Source of the DNA: Elusimicrobiaceae bacterium
GTDB taxonomy: Bacteria; Elusimicrobiota; Elusimicrobia; Elusimicrobiales; Elusimicrobiaceae
Assembly (NCBI GenBank): GCA_017961585.1
Contig: JAGCWX010000028.1
Coordinates: forward strand, 124,001-188,000
DNA: 64,000 bases
Direction of reading: 5' to 3'
Part shown: in pieces, positions 1 to 8,146 of the stretch
Numbering within the stretch: the first letter of the stretch is position 1
Layout of the letters: every line of letters starts with the position of its first letter
The notes under the pieces: generated by a model
What the model saw: the letters and a program-made list of their open reading frames with translations, nothing else
What the model was told of the DNA's origin: nothing
Databases searched by the model: none
Made by a program: the position numbers and the translations under genes

Positions 1-723
1 ATAAATATCGGCATTGCGCAGCAAGCTATACAAGTCCGTATCGGACGAAACCAACTCCGTGCTATCTTGCAATTTGTGCTTGGCAATTGTTTTTTGAAGG
101 GCTGCCTTTTGAGGGCCCGCCCCCACCAAAGTTAAATGCCAAGTAGCGTGTGCCGGGGCCAAACGGGCCCACGTTTTTAACAACACATCAAAGCCACCGT
201 CTTTGGTAAATGCACCGGCGGCTACAATGTTGTTTTCTTTCTTAAAGCAAGCGGGCTTGTTGTAGTTATAATGTTCTACCCAAATAGCCGGGTTGTTTAC
301 GCGTTGAGCGTTGGCACCGTACATTTTTTTGTTAAGGGGCTTATCCGAAGAACCGATCACAAATACACGCTTGGCTTGAGCAAGCAATGCTTTTTTGTTT
401 TTAACGGGTTTGGCCTCTTTTAAATTTTCCGGCTCTGCATACACAAAGGGAATATTAAGAGAAAGGGCCGCTTCACACCCGGGTAAATAAGCGAGCGAAA
501 TTACTTTTTGCGCCCCTGCTTTTGCAAGGGTGGCCGTAAGGGTTTTAAGCGTAATACGCGGGGGCAACGGCAAGGTAGGCAGTTGCAAATAATGGGGCAA
601 ATCTTTCTTGGCACCAACCAATAGGACTTCTTCCCCTTTAAGCGTTAAAAATGTTCCTAAGGCGGCTCCTAACCGCAACCCTGAAAAATTTGCGTGCGAA
701 CCTACAAAAATAACTGTTTTCAT
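1..723 (-). CDS. Glycosyltransferase, GT4-like, 3' part cut off by the window edge
   Basis: The first 241 codons are present; the gene runs off the left edge. It begins MKTVIFVGSHANFSG after a strong GGGGGG ribosome site. The visible part matches the N-terminal domain and early C-terminal domain of a GT-B fold glycosyltransferase: an early glycine-rich loop, the interdomain phrase NNIVAAGAFTKDGGFDVLL (near residue 165), then LTLVGAGP and RNADIY at the edge, as in family 4 enzymes that build LPS or other surface glycans. The catalytic EX7E region lies beyond the window, so donor and acceptor sugars cannot be inferred. A TACAAT box at 741-746 may be its -10. The family assignment is firm; the specificity is unknown. 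Confidence 0.75.
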   Translation of the reverse strand, partial: MKTVIFVGSHANFSGLRLGAALGTFLTLKGEEVLLVGAKKDLPHYLQLPTLPLPPRITLKTLTATLAKAGAQKVISLAYLPGCEAALSLNIPFVYAEPENLKEAKPVKNKKALLAQAKRVFVIGSSDKPLNKKMYGANAQRVNNPAIWVEHYNYNKPACFKKENNIVAAGAFTKDGGFDVLLKTWARLAPAHATWHLTLVGAGPQKAALQKTIAKHKLQDSTELVSSDTDLYSLLRNADIY

Positions 724-770
724 AATCCCCCCTTTTTTGTATTGTACATAAATATTGCGCGCTGTACATT

Positions 771-796
771 AAAAAGAGCCGCTGTATAGGCGGCTC
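771..796 (-). terminator. Rho-independent terminator after tRNA-fMet
   Basis: A perfect 7-bp stem (GAGCCGC/GCGGCTC, 7-base loop) at 776-796 is followed on the minus strand by TTTTT at 775-771. It lies 22 bases past the tRNA 3' end and separates the tRNA from the glycosyltransferase gene. Confidence 0.8.
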
Positions 797-818
797 AAGG
801 AGCGTATGATATGAAATT

Positions 819-892
819 TTGCGGGGGTTGGATTTGAACCAACGATCTCAAGGTTATGGGCCTTGCGAGATACCGGGCTTCTCTACCCCGCA
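819..892 (-). tRNA. Initiator tRNA-fMet (CAT)
   Basis: 74 nt fold into a full cloverleaf. Acceptor stem is TGCGGGG/CCCCGCA with discriminator A73; D arm is GAGA/TCTC; anticodon stem is CAAGG/CCTTG around loop CCCATAA; T arm is GTTGG/CCAAC with TTCAAAT. The A11-U24 purine-pyrimidine pair in the D stem and the E. coli-like D loop (AGCCCGGTA) and T loop mark it as the initiator and not elongator Met or Ile2. CCA is not encoded. Two oddities: position 1 is T, which can pair with A72 (usual initiators have a 1-72 mismatch), and the three base pairs next to the anticodon loop are AU/GC/GC and not GC/GC/GC. Confidence 0.92.
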
Positions 893-897
893 AGTTT

Positions 898-906
898 ATT
901 ATAGCA
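898..906 (-). promoter_or_regulatory. Extended -10 promoter of tRNA-fMet
   Basis: The minus strand reads TGCTATAAT (TATAAT at 903-898), a perfect extended -10. Only five bases separate it from the first tRNA nucleotide (892), so transcription should begin at or next to the mature 5' end. Confidence 0.6.
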
Positions 907-940
907 AACTTACGGGGTGAAGCGCAAACAAGAACTACGC

Positions 941-1438
941 TTATTCCCGATAATCTTCCGGATCAAACCCATATGTTTTTAAACTTTGGCACACTTGATA
1001 ACCTATATCCGTATATCCATCACACTCACGATATGTTTCCCAACCCGGTTCCGGGGGAACTTGAATATTGATGTCGTAGATGATATCCCCATAACTGGAA
1101 CAATTTGCTGCTACATTATTAACGCGAGTGGCATAAATATCCGGTTCTGCAAACTCTATGAAAAAATTTTTAGTACAAAAATTTCGTCCATTTTCACTCC
1201 ACACACCCCCGGATAATTCCACCATATCCCGTGGGGTTACATCATCATAATCATCTCCCGATTCCAAATATGCCACAATATGTGCATTTTGGATGTGTTT
1301 AAGTAACGTAAGTGCTTCAGCCGCGCGGGCCTTTTCCACCGCTTTTTGATATTGCGGCAACGCTACCGCCGCCAAAATCCCAATGATTAAAACTACTACC
1401 AATAATTCTATAAGCGTAAACGCTTGCTTGTTTTTCAT
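941..1438 (-). CDS. Type IV pilin-like protein (class III signal, stand-alone)
   Basis: 165 aa. It starts MKNKQAFTLIELL, a type IV prepilin leader of six residues ending in Ala in place of the usual Gly, with Phe at +1, Glu at +5 and a hydrophobic helix to about residue 30 (ending ALPQYQKAVEKARAAEAL). The C-terminal globular part (residues 50-165) holds four cysteines that could form disulfides and is rich in Asp, Glu and Tyr. An AGGGG ribosome site precedes the ATG. The gene stands alone, head to tail with the tRNA-fMet gene, without pilus assembly genes. It is one of four pilin-like genes in the window; N-termini are alike and C-termini unlike. Role in pili, DNA uptake or secretion cannot be told from sequence. 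Confidence 0.85.
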   Translation of the reverse strand: MKNKQAFTLIELLVVVLIIGILAAVALPQYQKAVEKARAAEALTLLKHIQNAHIVAYLESGDDYDDVTPRDMVELSGGVWSENGRNFCTKNFFIEFAEPDIYATRVNNVAANCSSYGDIIYDINIQVPPEPGWETYRECDGYTDIGYQVCQSLKTYGFDPEDYRE

Positions 1439-1475
1439 AGTTAATTCCCCTGCAGATTAATTTTTTGCAAATTTT

Positions 1476-3206
1476 CTATTCCTTATACATCGGATAATAA
1501 TAAATACCCATGTACACGGGGTTATCGGTAAATCCTTTTACGTTGCTGCGCATCGCCCACAACCCGGTGGGATGCACCGTATAGAGTTGCATAGCATCTT
1601 CGTGCGCTAAGTTGTGCAACTCTCTATATAAGCGGTTGCGTTTGGCCTGGTTGGTTTCGCTTACGGCTTTTTCTACCAATTGATCTACCTGCGGGTTTTT
1701 GTACCCCTGTGAAAGCGCATAACGCCCTTGGCTATGCAAGAAAGGAAAATAGAAATTGTGTGCGTCAGCATAGTCGGCCACCCAGCCGCGGGCCCACATA
1801 GGCATTTGGCGCTTGGCTGTTTTTTCCAAGAAGGCCGGCCAAGTCACGCCGCGTAAATCAATATGGAATTTGGGGTTTAATTTTTCCACGTTGCGTTTTA
1901 AAATTTCGCTGGCAATTTGACGCATTTCGCCGCCTGTGTTATACGTGATGGTAAACTTAAATCCTTTTTCCCACACTTGGCCACCCCACGCTTTTTTGAA
2001 ATGTTCTTCGGCTTTTTTCAAATCAAACGAATAACGCTTAAAGGACTCATCCTGCGGCACCAACCCTTGCGGGGCCGGGCCGATGGCACGTTCGCCGCGG
2101 CCTTCCATGGATTGGGTCAAAAAGGCGTCATAATCAAACGCATACAAGAACCCTTTGCGCAAATCTTTATCGGCAAAGAAATCCGCCGGGATCCCTTCCC
2201 CATCTAACTGGCCGGAACCTACATCCGGGTTGGCCTGCATATTTACATTCATCGTAAAGAAAATCACCGGGTCCGTGCGCAAGCGGGGCAAATTGTCATA
2301 CACATCTACTTGCGGATTGCCCTGCAATTGAGCAATGAATTTGGGCGAAATTTCGGCCACATCCGCATCGCCGGTTTCCAACATGAGGCGCACGGTGGAA
2401 GGTTCTTCTACGGTGCGCATAAAAATAGTTTTTAGTTTGGGCGCACCCGCAAAATAATGTTCGTTAGCACTGAGCACAATACTTTTACCGGCAATATCCC
2501 AGCGGGAAATTTGAAAAGGCCCCGTGCCGTTGGATGCATCAAAAAATGGGGAACTGTCTTTGGAAAAATTATTAAATTGTTTCCAAGTTTGTTCGGTACC
2601 ATCCCACGCGCCGCGGGCTACCGCCCAAGGTTTGCTGACAATATAACTCCAGCGCGCCAAAATAAACAAAAACGGTGCAAACGGCCGCTTAAGCGTGATG
2701 ACTAAATTGTCCCCATCCAAGCGCACCGCTTTTTCTACTTCTTTAAAATCCACTATAATTTCGCCTTGGGAATTACGAGTGGAAGAAATCCCCAAAATCG
2801 GTTCCAAAAGCAAGCTGGACGGGCCACCTGACACGTCCGAAAGTAAGAAACGCAAAATGGAATAGCGTACATCCTCGGGGGTAAGTTCGGTCCCATCGTG
2901 GAATTTAACTCCTTTACGAATGGGGAACGTGTAAGTCCGGCCATCCGGAGAGATAAGCCCGTTTTCTACCGTTGGCACTTGGGTGGAAATAGAGGGTTCC
3001 AAATCCGTGAGCGAGCTGCCTTTAAATTTAAGCAGTGTGTCATATACGTTGACCAACATCCCGTGCGTGATACCGTCATACGAATAAACCGGGTCCAGCG
3101 TTTCCATTTCGCCGCGGTGCACCACAATCAGCGCATCGGAAAGTTGCGGCCGGGCGCAAGAGATTAAACAACATACTGCACAAAGTAACCCTAAAAATTT
3201 TTTCAT
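1476..3206 (-). CDS. Peptide/oligopeptide ABC transporter substrate-binding lipoprotein (OppA/DppA family 5)
   Basis: 576 aa from the ATG at 3206, chosen because GAGGAG lies just upstream and the protein then starts with a lipoprotein signal, MKKFLGLLCAVCCLISC, with the lipobox LISC. Family 5 features follow: VVHRGEMETLDPVYSYDG, a threading region around VRYSILRFL, a TGPFQISRW motif, and the C-terminal GWVADYADAHNFYFPF block typical of oligopeptide binders. It should capture peptides in the periplasm, anchored to a membrane. No permease or ATPase genes are adjacent, so it must work with components encoded elsewhere. Its ATG overlaps the stop of the upstream C39-like peptidase gene (ATGA), which suggests translational coupling of a peptidase with a peptide binder. 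Confidence 0.88.
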   Translation of the reverse strand: MKKFLGLLCAVCCLISCARPQLSDALIVVHRGEMETLDPVYSYDGITHGMLVNVYDTLLKFKGSSLTDLEPSISTQVPTVENGLISPDGRTYTFPIRKGVKFHDGTELTPEDVRYSILRFLLSDVSGGPSSLLLEPILGISSTRNSQGEIIVDFKEVEKAVRLDGDNLVITLKRPFAPFLFILARWSYIVSKPWAVARGAWDGTEQTWKQFNNFSKDSSPFFDASNGTGPFQISRWDIAGKSIVLSANEHYFAGAPKLKTIFMRTVEEPSTVRLMLETGDADVAEISPKFIAQLQGNPQVDVYDNLPRLRTDPVIFFTMNVNMQANPDVGSGQLDGEGIPADFFADKDLRKGFLYAFDYDAFLTQSMEGRGERAIGPAPQGLVPQDESFKRYSFDLKKAEEHFKKAWGGQVWEKGFKFTITYNTGGEMRQIASEILKRNVEKLNPKFHIDLRGVTWPAFLEKTAKRQMPMWARGWVADYADAHNFYFPFLHSQGRYALSQGYKNPQVDQLVEKAVSETNQAKRNRLYRELHNLAHEDAMQLYTVHPTGLWAMRSNVKGFTDNPVYMGIYYYPMYKE

Positions 3207-4159
3207 TTTCTCCTCACCACGTAGGCGGCCCCTTGTTTGTGGTTGAGCCACACATTAGCAAACGCCTTGGCGTTATACGTCCGCAATACCGTGTCGGCCG
3301 ACGCTGCCGCCGGATCCGCCACCAGCACGTTGCCTTTTTCAAAGCCGCGCACCAGCACCAAGTGCCCCGCCGTTTTTTCCAAAGGAGCACCGGGCAGTTC
3401 GTTCTTTCCAAACGTAACACTGGCCAACACAAAACTATCCGGCGTTACAAAATCGGCCAATTCGGCCAAGCTACTAAAACGTCTAAAAAATGCTTCCGCG
3501 CCAAACCCGGCGGCTGCCGCCACGTTGAAAACCCAGTTCCCGTACAGGTTAGCCGTTGGGTCAAACACGGCACCAAGCACCTTGGAAAGCGGCACCATAT
3601 ACCCCAACGCGTTAAGTGCCATGCACACACAAGTAGGGCTGCAAATACGACGCTTGATTGCGGCGTCTTGTTCCATTTGGCTAATGGGCAATATCTGCTG
3701 TGCGCAAGGTTGCGCAGGTAAAACGGTGGCAGCTTTTTCATTATAAACAAAGGGAGCCCGTACCCCACTGGCGGCTAAAAGCAACAGTTCGGCATCGCCA
3801 TAAAATTTCAAGCGGTAGCGATACGCTTGCGCGGGGACGGATAAGACCAACTCGTCGGTATCCACGCGGCCGAATTCGTCTTTTTGAGGTGGAAAACTGG
3901 TTTTAAACTTGCCCGAAAGCAACCCCAATTTATAAAAATTGCTCCATTTTTCACCCACGCATACTTGTGTTTCCAACAGCAAACATCCGTCCGTAGCGGT
4001 ACGGAAATTGGCCGATAATACAAGTTTATCAAACGGAAAGGGGGTACGAAACACCCCGGAGGTAACGGTTTTAATCCCACCGGAAAAAGTTTCCTGCGCC
4101 GTTTCAGCCGGCGAATGGAACTGGTTAAATACACACGCGCGCGCGGTAGAAGCTGTCAT
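3203..4159 (-). CDS. C39-family (papain-like) peptidase, no signal peptide
   Basis: 318 aa from the ATG at 4159, 7 bases after the tRNA-Pro gene with AGGG as ribosome site; an in-frame upstream ATG would lie inside the tRNA and is rejected. Residues 1-165 form a beta-rich domain of unknown family. The C-terminal half matches C39-like cysteine peptidases: a Gln then RRICSPTCVCMALNALGY (catalytic Cys in CSPT), and GHLVLVRGFEKGNVLVADPAA with the catalytic His and Asp. No signal peptide is visible, so it is either cytoplasmic or exported by another route. It overlaps the peptide-binding lipoprotein gene by 4 bases, which suggests a role in peptide use. Substrate unknown. Confidence 0.72.
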   Translation of the reverse strand: MTASTARACVFNQFHSPAETAQETFSGGIKTVTSGVFRTPFPFDKLVLSANFRTATDGCLLLETQVCVGEKWSNFYKLGLLSGKFKTSFPPQKDEFGRVDTDELVLSVPAQAYRYRLKFYGDAELLLLAASGVRAPFVYNEKAATVLPAQPCAQQILPISQMEQDAAIKRRICSPTCVCMALNALGYMVPLSKVLGAVFDPTANLYGNWVFNVAAAAGFGAEAFFRRFSSLAELADFVTPDSFVLASVTFGKNELPGAPLEKTAGHLVLVRGFEKGNVLVADPAAASADTVLRTYNAKAFANVWLNHKQGAAYVVRRK

Positions 4160-4166
4160 AAACCCT

Positions 4167-4239
4167 TCGGGGCACCCGGACTTGAACCGGGAACCTCCCG
4201 CTCCCAAAGCGGGCGCTCTACCACTTGAGCCATGCCCCG
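4167..4239 (-). tRNA. tRNA-Pro (TGG)
   Basis: 73 nt cloverleaf with acceptor CGGGGCA/TGCCCCG plus discriminator A, anticodon stem CCCGC/GCGGG with loop TTTGGGA (anticodon TGG), and T arm CCCGG/CCGGG. CCA is not encoded. Only seven bases (AGGGTTT) separate its 3' end from the ATG of the C39-like gene, with no terminator, so tRNA and mRNA must share a transcript. Confidence 0.95.
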
Positions 4240-4247
4240 TTATTAGT

Positions 4248-4253
4248 ATTATA
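4248..4253 (-). promoter_or_regulatory. -10 box of the tRNA-Pro/C39/oppA transcript
   Basis: TATAAT on the minus strand, eight bases before the tRNA 5' end. No good -35 is visible; the expected place lies inside the phoH terminator. Confidence 0.5.
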
Positions 4254-4254
4254 C

Positions 4255-4287
4255 AAAAAATCCCCCACGCAATTGCGGTGAGGGATT
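4255..4287 (-). terminator. Rho-independent terminator of the PIN-PhoH gene
   Basis: AATCCC at 4287-4282 pairs with GGGATT at 4264-4259 around a partly paired inner region; TTTTT follows on the minus strand. It sits directly against the tRNA-Pro -10 box. Confidence 0.75.
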
Positions 4288-4308
4288 GGGTGGTTTAAAC
4301 CAATTTTA

Positions 4309-5634
4309 TTACAGTAATCTACCGGCCAAATCAGCCAGGCGGCTGCGTTCGGTTTTGGTGAACGTAATATGCCCGTAATTTTTTTGGCCTTTGAGGCGGT
4401 CCACCAGGTAGGTAAGCCCGTTGGAGGCCACGTCCAAATACGGGGTATCAATTTGGTACGGGTCCCCGGTCACTACCACTTTGGTGCCTTCCCCGGCGCG
4501 GGTTAAAATGGTTTTCATTTCGTGCGGGGTCAAGTTTTGGGCGTCATCCACAATCATATACTGCCCGGGGAGCGAGCGCCCGCGCATGTGGGTAACGGAG
4601 GCAATTTCAATTTTACCGCTGTCCAACAAATAGTGGGCTTTTTCTTCGCCTTCGTCGGGGTTTTTGCGGTCAGCCAAGAAAGCCAAGTTATCATAAATAG
4701 CGCCCATCCACGCTTCCAGTTTTTCCTCTTTGGTCCCCGGCAAGAAACCTAAATCTTTCCCCACCGGCACGATGGAGCGGCACACCACCATACGGCGGTA
4801 GGCGTTGTCGTCCATGGTCCGCTGAAGCCCGGTGGCCAGCGTGATAAGCGTTTTACCGGTACCGGCCGTACCGACCAAGGTAACCAGGTCCAAGCTGTCA
4901 TCCAGAAGCAGTTCCATGGCAAAGCGCTGTTCTTTATTAAGCGGCTTAATGCCCCATGCCGCCGGATCTTGCGAAGACAACGGCCGCAATACAAAATCCC
5001 CATTGTTAGATACGCGCCCAATGGCCGATTTTTTGCTGCCGTCGTTGGTTTTTAAAATTACAAATTGATTCGGCACAAAACGCTGCGGGTCTAGCGCTAG
5101 TTTTTTCTCGTGATAAAAAGCATCAATTTCACCCGGGGCTACTTCCAATTCGGTCACCCCGGTGTAGAGCTCGTCCACGTTTACTTTGTCGGTGGTATAA
5201 TCTTGCGCATTAAGCCCCAATGCTTCGGCCTTTAGGCGCATGTTGATGTCTTTGGTAACCACAAACACGGGGGCGGCGTTTTTCTTGTAAGAACCCTCTT
5301 TTTTGCCCAGCGTGTAGGCGATGTTTAAAATAGCGTTATCGGCCTTGTTAAAAGCCATGGAATAGGGTAAAGAGTTCGGCAAATCCATTACAATTTTGAG
5401 CACGCCGCCATCTTCCAGTTTTACCCCTTCGTTTAGGCGGCCCTTTTTGCGCAGATCATCCAACATACGCGAAACCATCCGCGCGTTCTTCCCGCGGGTA
5501 TCCCCTTCGGTTTTAAAAGCATCCAGTTCTTCAATCACCGCCATAGGGATAATAATATCGTTATCATCAAAAACGCGGATACAATTTACATCATGCAGCA
5601 ATACGTTGGTATCTAAAATAAAGGTTTTCTTCAT
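4309..5634 (-). CDS. PIN-PhoH fusion protein (PhoH2-type ATPase with PIN nuclease domain)
   Basis: 441 aa from the ATG at 5634, preceded by GGAGGCG. Residues 1-130 are a PIN domain: FILDTNVLLHD holds the first acidic residue, VIEELDAFK the second, TKDINMRLKA the third. Residues 230-440 are a PhoH-type P-loop ATPase: QRFAMELLLDDSLDLVTLVGTAGTGKT (Walker A), then IVDDAQNLTPHEMKTILTRAG (Walker B) and VTGDPYQID. The fusion is the PhoH2 layout, for which RNA unwinding and cleavage are reported in mycobacteria. It is transcribed alone, from a promoter shared in the divergent gap with the GH57 gene, and ends at a terminator. Confidence 0.9.
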   Translation of the reverse strand: MKKTFILDTNVLLHDVNCIRVFDDNDIIIPMAVIEELDAFKTEGDTRGKNARMVSRMLDDLRKKGRLNEGVKLEDGGVLKIVMDLPNSLPYSMAFNKADNAILNIAYTLGKKEGSYKKNAAPVFVVTKDINMRLKAEALGLNAQDYTTDKVNVDELYTGVTELEVAPGEIDAFYHEKKLALDPQRFVPNQFVILKTNDGSKKSAIGRVSNNGDFVLRPLSSQDPAAWGIKPLNKEQRFAMELLLDDSLDLVTLVGTAGTGKTLITLATGLQRTMDDNAYRRMVVCRSIVPVGKDLGFLPGTKEEKLEAWMGAIYDNLAFLADRKNPDEGEEKAHYLLDSGKIEIASVTHMRGRSLPGQYMIVDDAQNLTPHEMKTILTRAGEGTKVVVTGDPYQIDTPYLDVASNGLTYLVDRLKGQKNYGHITFTKTERSRLADLAGRLL

Positions 5635-5662
5635 AAACACGCCTCCGTGCAAGGTTGAAACA

Positions 5663-5693
5663 ATTATAGTATAATCCTGTAAAGGGGAGTCAA
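5663..5693 (-). promoter_or_regulatory. Promoter of the PIN-PhoH gene
   Basis: On the minus strand TTGACT (5693-5688) and TATAAT (5668-5663) are spaced by 19 bases, upstream of the ATG at 5634 by a short leader containing the ribosome site. Confidence 0.55.
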
Positions 5694-5732
5694 ATTCCCT
5701 TGCGAATATTGTAGCATTATTTAGCTAAGTTT

Positions 5733-8093
5733 ATGAAATACCTTTGTATTCATGGGCACTTTTACCAACCCCCGCGCGAAAACGCTTGGTTGGAAGAAAT
5801 TGAACTGCAGGAAAGCGCGTCCCCTTATCACGATTGGAACGCACGGATCTGTGCGGAGTGCTACTCGCCAAACACGTTGGCCCGCGTGCTTAATGGCAAA
5901 AAAGAACTCATTGATTTAACCAACAACTACGCACATATTAGTTTTAACTTCGGGCCGACTCTTTTGTCTTGGTTGGAAGAAAAGGAGCCCGAAGTTTACC
6001 GTGCTATCATTGAGGCCGACGTCCAAAGCCGCGCTCATTTTGGCGGGCACGGCAGCGCTATTGCACAATGTTACAATCACATGATTTTGCCCCTGGCCAA
6101 CAGCCACGATAAAGAAACCCAAATCAAATGGGGCATCTACGATTTTGAAAAACGTTTTGGCCGCAAGCCCGAAGCCCTTTGGCTGGCCGAAACGGCTTGC
6201 AATACCGAGACGTTGGAAGTGCTGGCTGCCAATGGAATGAAGTTTGTAATTTTAGCCCCGGGCCAATGTTTGCGTGTGCGAAAAATTGGCGAACGTGATT
6301 GGCAAGACATCGGGGCCGGGGTAGATCCCAAGCGCGCCTATTTGTGCAATTTACCCAGCGGACAAAAAATAACTTTGTTTTTCTACGACGGGCCCATTTC
6401 GCAAGGCATTGCATTCTCGGACACGCTTTCCTCCGGCGAAAAATTTGCCTCGCGCTTATTAAGCACTTATACAAATAACGACGAGCCGCAACTTATGCAC
6501 ATTGCCACCGATGGGGAAACCTATGGTCACCACCAAAAATTTGCCGAAATGGCCCTGGCCTATTGTTTAAGAACCGTGCAAGCCAAGCCCGACGTACGGC
6601 TGACCGTATACGGTGAATTTTTGGAAAAAAATCCCCCACAATACGAAGCCCAAATCCGCGAAAATTCTTCGTGGAGTTGCTATCACGGCGTAGAGCGTTG
6701 GCGTGCCGATTGCGGTTGCAATTCGGGCATGCATGCGGGCTGGCAACAAAAATGGCGCGGCCCTTTGCGCCAGGCGCTTGATTTTATCCGCGACGAAATG
6801 ATTCACACGTATGAAGAAGTAGGCGGCCAATATTTCAAGGATGTATGGCAAGCGCGCAACGATTACATTTCCATCATACTGGACCGCTCGTTGGACGCGC
6901 AACACAACTTCTTTTTAAAGTACGCTACCGAGAAGGCCTGGAACGATCGCCCCACCGCACTGATGCTGCTTGAAATGCAGCGCATGGCTATGTTGATGTA
7001 CACTTCCTGCGGTTGGTTTTTTGACGAAGTAAGCGGCCTGGAAACGGTGCAAATTATGCAATATGCCTGCCGCGCTATGGAATTAAACAAGGCCTTAAGC
7101 GGGCGCGATTTGGAACCTAAATTTATAGAAATGTTGGCCGCTGCCCCCAGCAATTTGCCCGAAGTAAAAACCGGGGCCGTGGCGTATGAACGTTACGTCA
7201 AACCACAAGCGGCCAGTTTAGAAAAAATGGCATTGTCGCACATAGTCACACTGCTAGTAGACGAAACCGCCAACCCCAAAAAAGCATACGCGTGCGACGT
7301 ACTGGATTATCAACCCGTTAAACTTTTGGCCGATAATGCTCAATTGTGGTACGGCACCATCCGCTTAAAATCGCGCATTACGCTGGAAGAAAAAACCATT
7401 CCCTTTGCTATTTTGCGGCGTAAAATGGCCAGCTTAATTTGTGGAGCCGGGGCTGACGATTCAGACCATTTCTTTGCCTCACTCAAAGAGCTTTTTGATG
7501 CCGCCAAGTATGAAGAATGTGCCACGTTAATCCGCCAGCAATGTCATCAGGAAGTTCCGCTGCGCAGTATGTTTATGGACGTACGGCGCAAGGTGGTGGA
7601 GCAAATCATCCGGCACATGAATGCCGATGCCGACAACGTGTATAGCGGCTTGTTTGAACGGGAATACCCCGTGGTACGCGCTTTACAACTATTGGGCACC
7701 CCCATCCCCCACACGTTTTTGGAAGTAGCCAACTTTGTACTCACTACCGACCTGGTGGCTGAGTTCCGTTCTACAGATATTAATGTAAATGAAATTGAAG
7801 AACTCATGGAAGATGTAAAAACCCTGGGGCTGGATATTTCCAAAGGCCCGGTTTTACAAGCTGTAAACGAAAAGCTGACATTCTTGGCCTTTGCATTTGC
7901 GCGCAACCCGGCAGACAAACAAGCCACGCACAAATTGCTGGAATTTTTAAACTACATTGAAATCTTCGGCCTGGCACCCGACATGGTCAAAGCACAAGAA
8001 TTTGTATACTTTGGCCTTAAATCCCTGGGCGAAGAGGCCCGCACCAAAGACCTACTGTGTGCGCTGGCCAAAAAACTCCAAATTGCACTATAA
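5733..8093 (+). CDS. Glycoside hydrolase family 57 protein with DUF3536 domain (glucanase-like)
   Basis: 786 aa. The N-terminal half is a GH57 catalytic domain: CIHGHFYQPPREN at the start, NFGPTLLSWLE, then LWLAETACNTETLEVLA (predicted nucleophile Glu) and HIATDGETYGHHQKFAEMAL (predicted acid Asp). The rest, from about residue 300, matches the DUF3536 extension seen in long GH57 proteins annotated as alpha-amylase or glucanotransferase. No signal peptide, so an intracellular alpha-glucan such as glycogen is the likely substrate; a glucan phosphorylase is encoded at 38.6 kb. It is a single gene, divergent from PIN-PhoH, with a terminator directly after the stop. No clear ribosome site precedes the ATG. 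Exact bond specificity cannot be read. Confidence 0.88.
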   Translation: MKYLCIHGHFYQPPRENAWLEEIELQESASPYHDWNARICAECYSPNTLARVLNGKKELIDLTNNYAHISFNFGPTLLSWLEEKEPEVYRAIIEADVQSRAHFGGHGSAIAQCYNHMILPLANSHDKETQIKWGIYDFEKRFGRKPEALWLAETACNTETLEVLAANGMKFVILAPGQCLRVRKIGERDWQDIGAGVDPKRAYLCNLPSGQKITLFFYDGPISQGIAFSDTLSSGEKFASRLLSTYTNNDEPQLMHIATDGETYGHHQKFAEMALAYCLRTVQAKPDVRLTVYGEFLEKNPPQYEAQIRENSSWSCYHGVERWRADCGCNSGMHAGWQQKWRGPLRQALDFIRDEMIHTYEEVGGQYFKDVWQARNDYISIILDRSLDAQHNFFLKYATEKAWNDRPTALMLLEMQRMAMLMYTSCGWFFDEVSGLETVQIMQYACRAMELNKALSGRDLEPKFIEMLAAAPSNLPEVKTGAVAYERYVKPQAASLEKMALSHIVTLLVDETANPKKAYACDVLDYQPVKLLADNAQLWYGTIRLKSRITLEEKTIPFAILRRKMASLICGAGADDSDHFFASLKELFDAAKYEECATLIRQQCHQEVPLRSMFMDVRRKVVEQIIRHMNADADNVYSGLFEREYPVVRALQLLGTPIPHTFLEVANFVLTTDLVAEFRSTDINVNEIEELMEDVKTLGLDISKGPVLQAVNEKLTFLAFAFARNPADKQATHKLLEFLNYIEIFGLAPDMVKAQEFVYFGLKSLGEEARTKDLLCALAKKLQIAL

Positions 8094-8096
8094 CGT

Positions 8097-8128
8097 AAAA
8101 AGCCCCGGGATCTCACCGGGGCTTTTTA
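8097..8128. terminator. Bidirectional terminator between GH57 and Sel1 genes
   Basis: AGCCCCGG and CCGGGGCT form a perfect stem flanked by AAAAA on the left and TTTTT on the right, so it can end both convergent genes. Confidence 0.85.
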
Positions 8129-8146
8129 TTTCCAAAAAATTATCAC

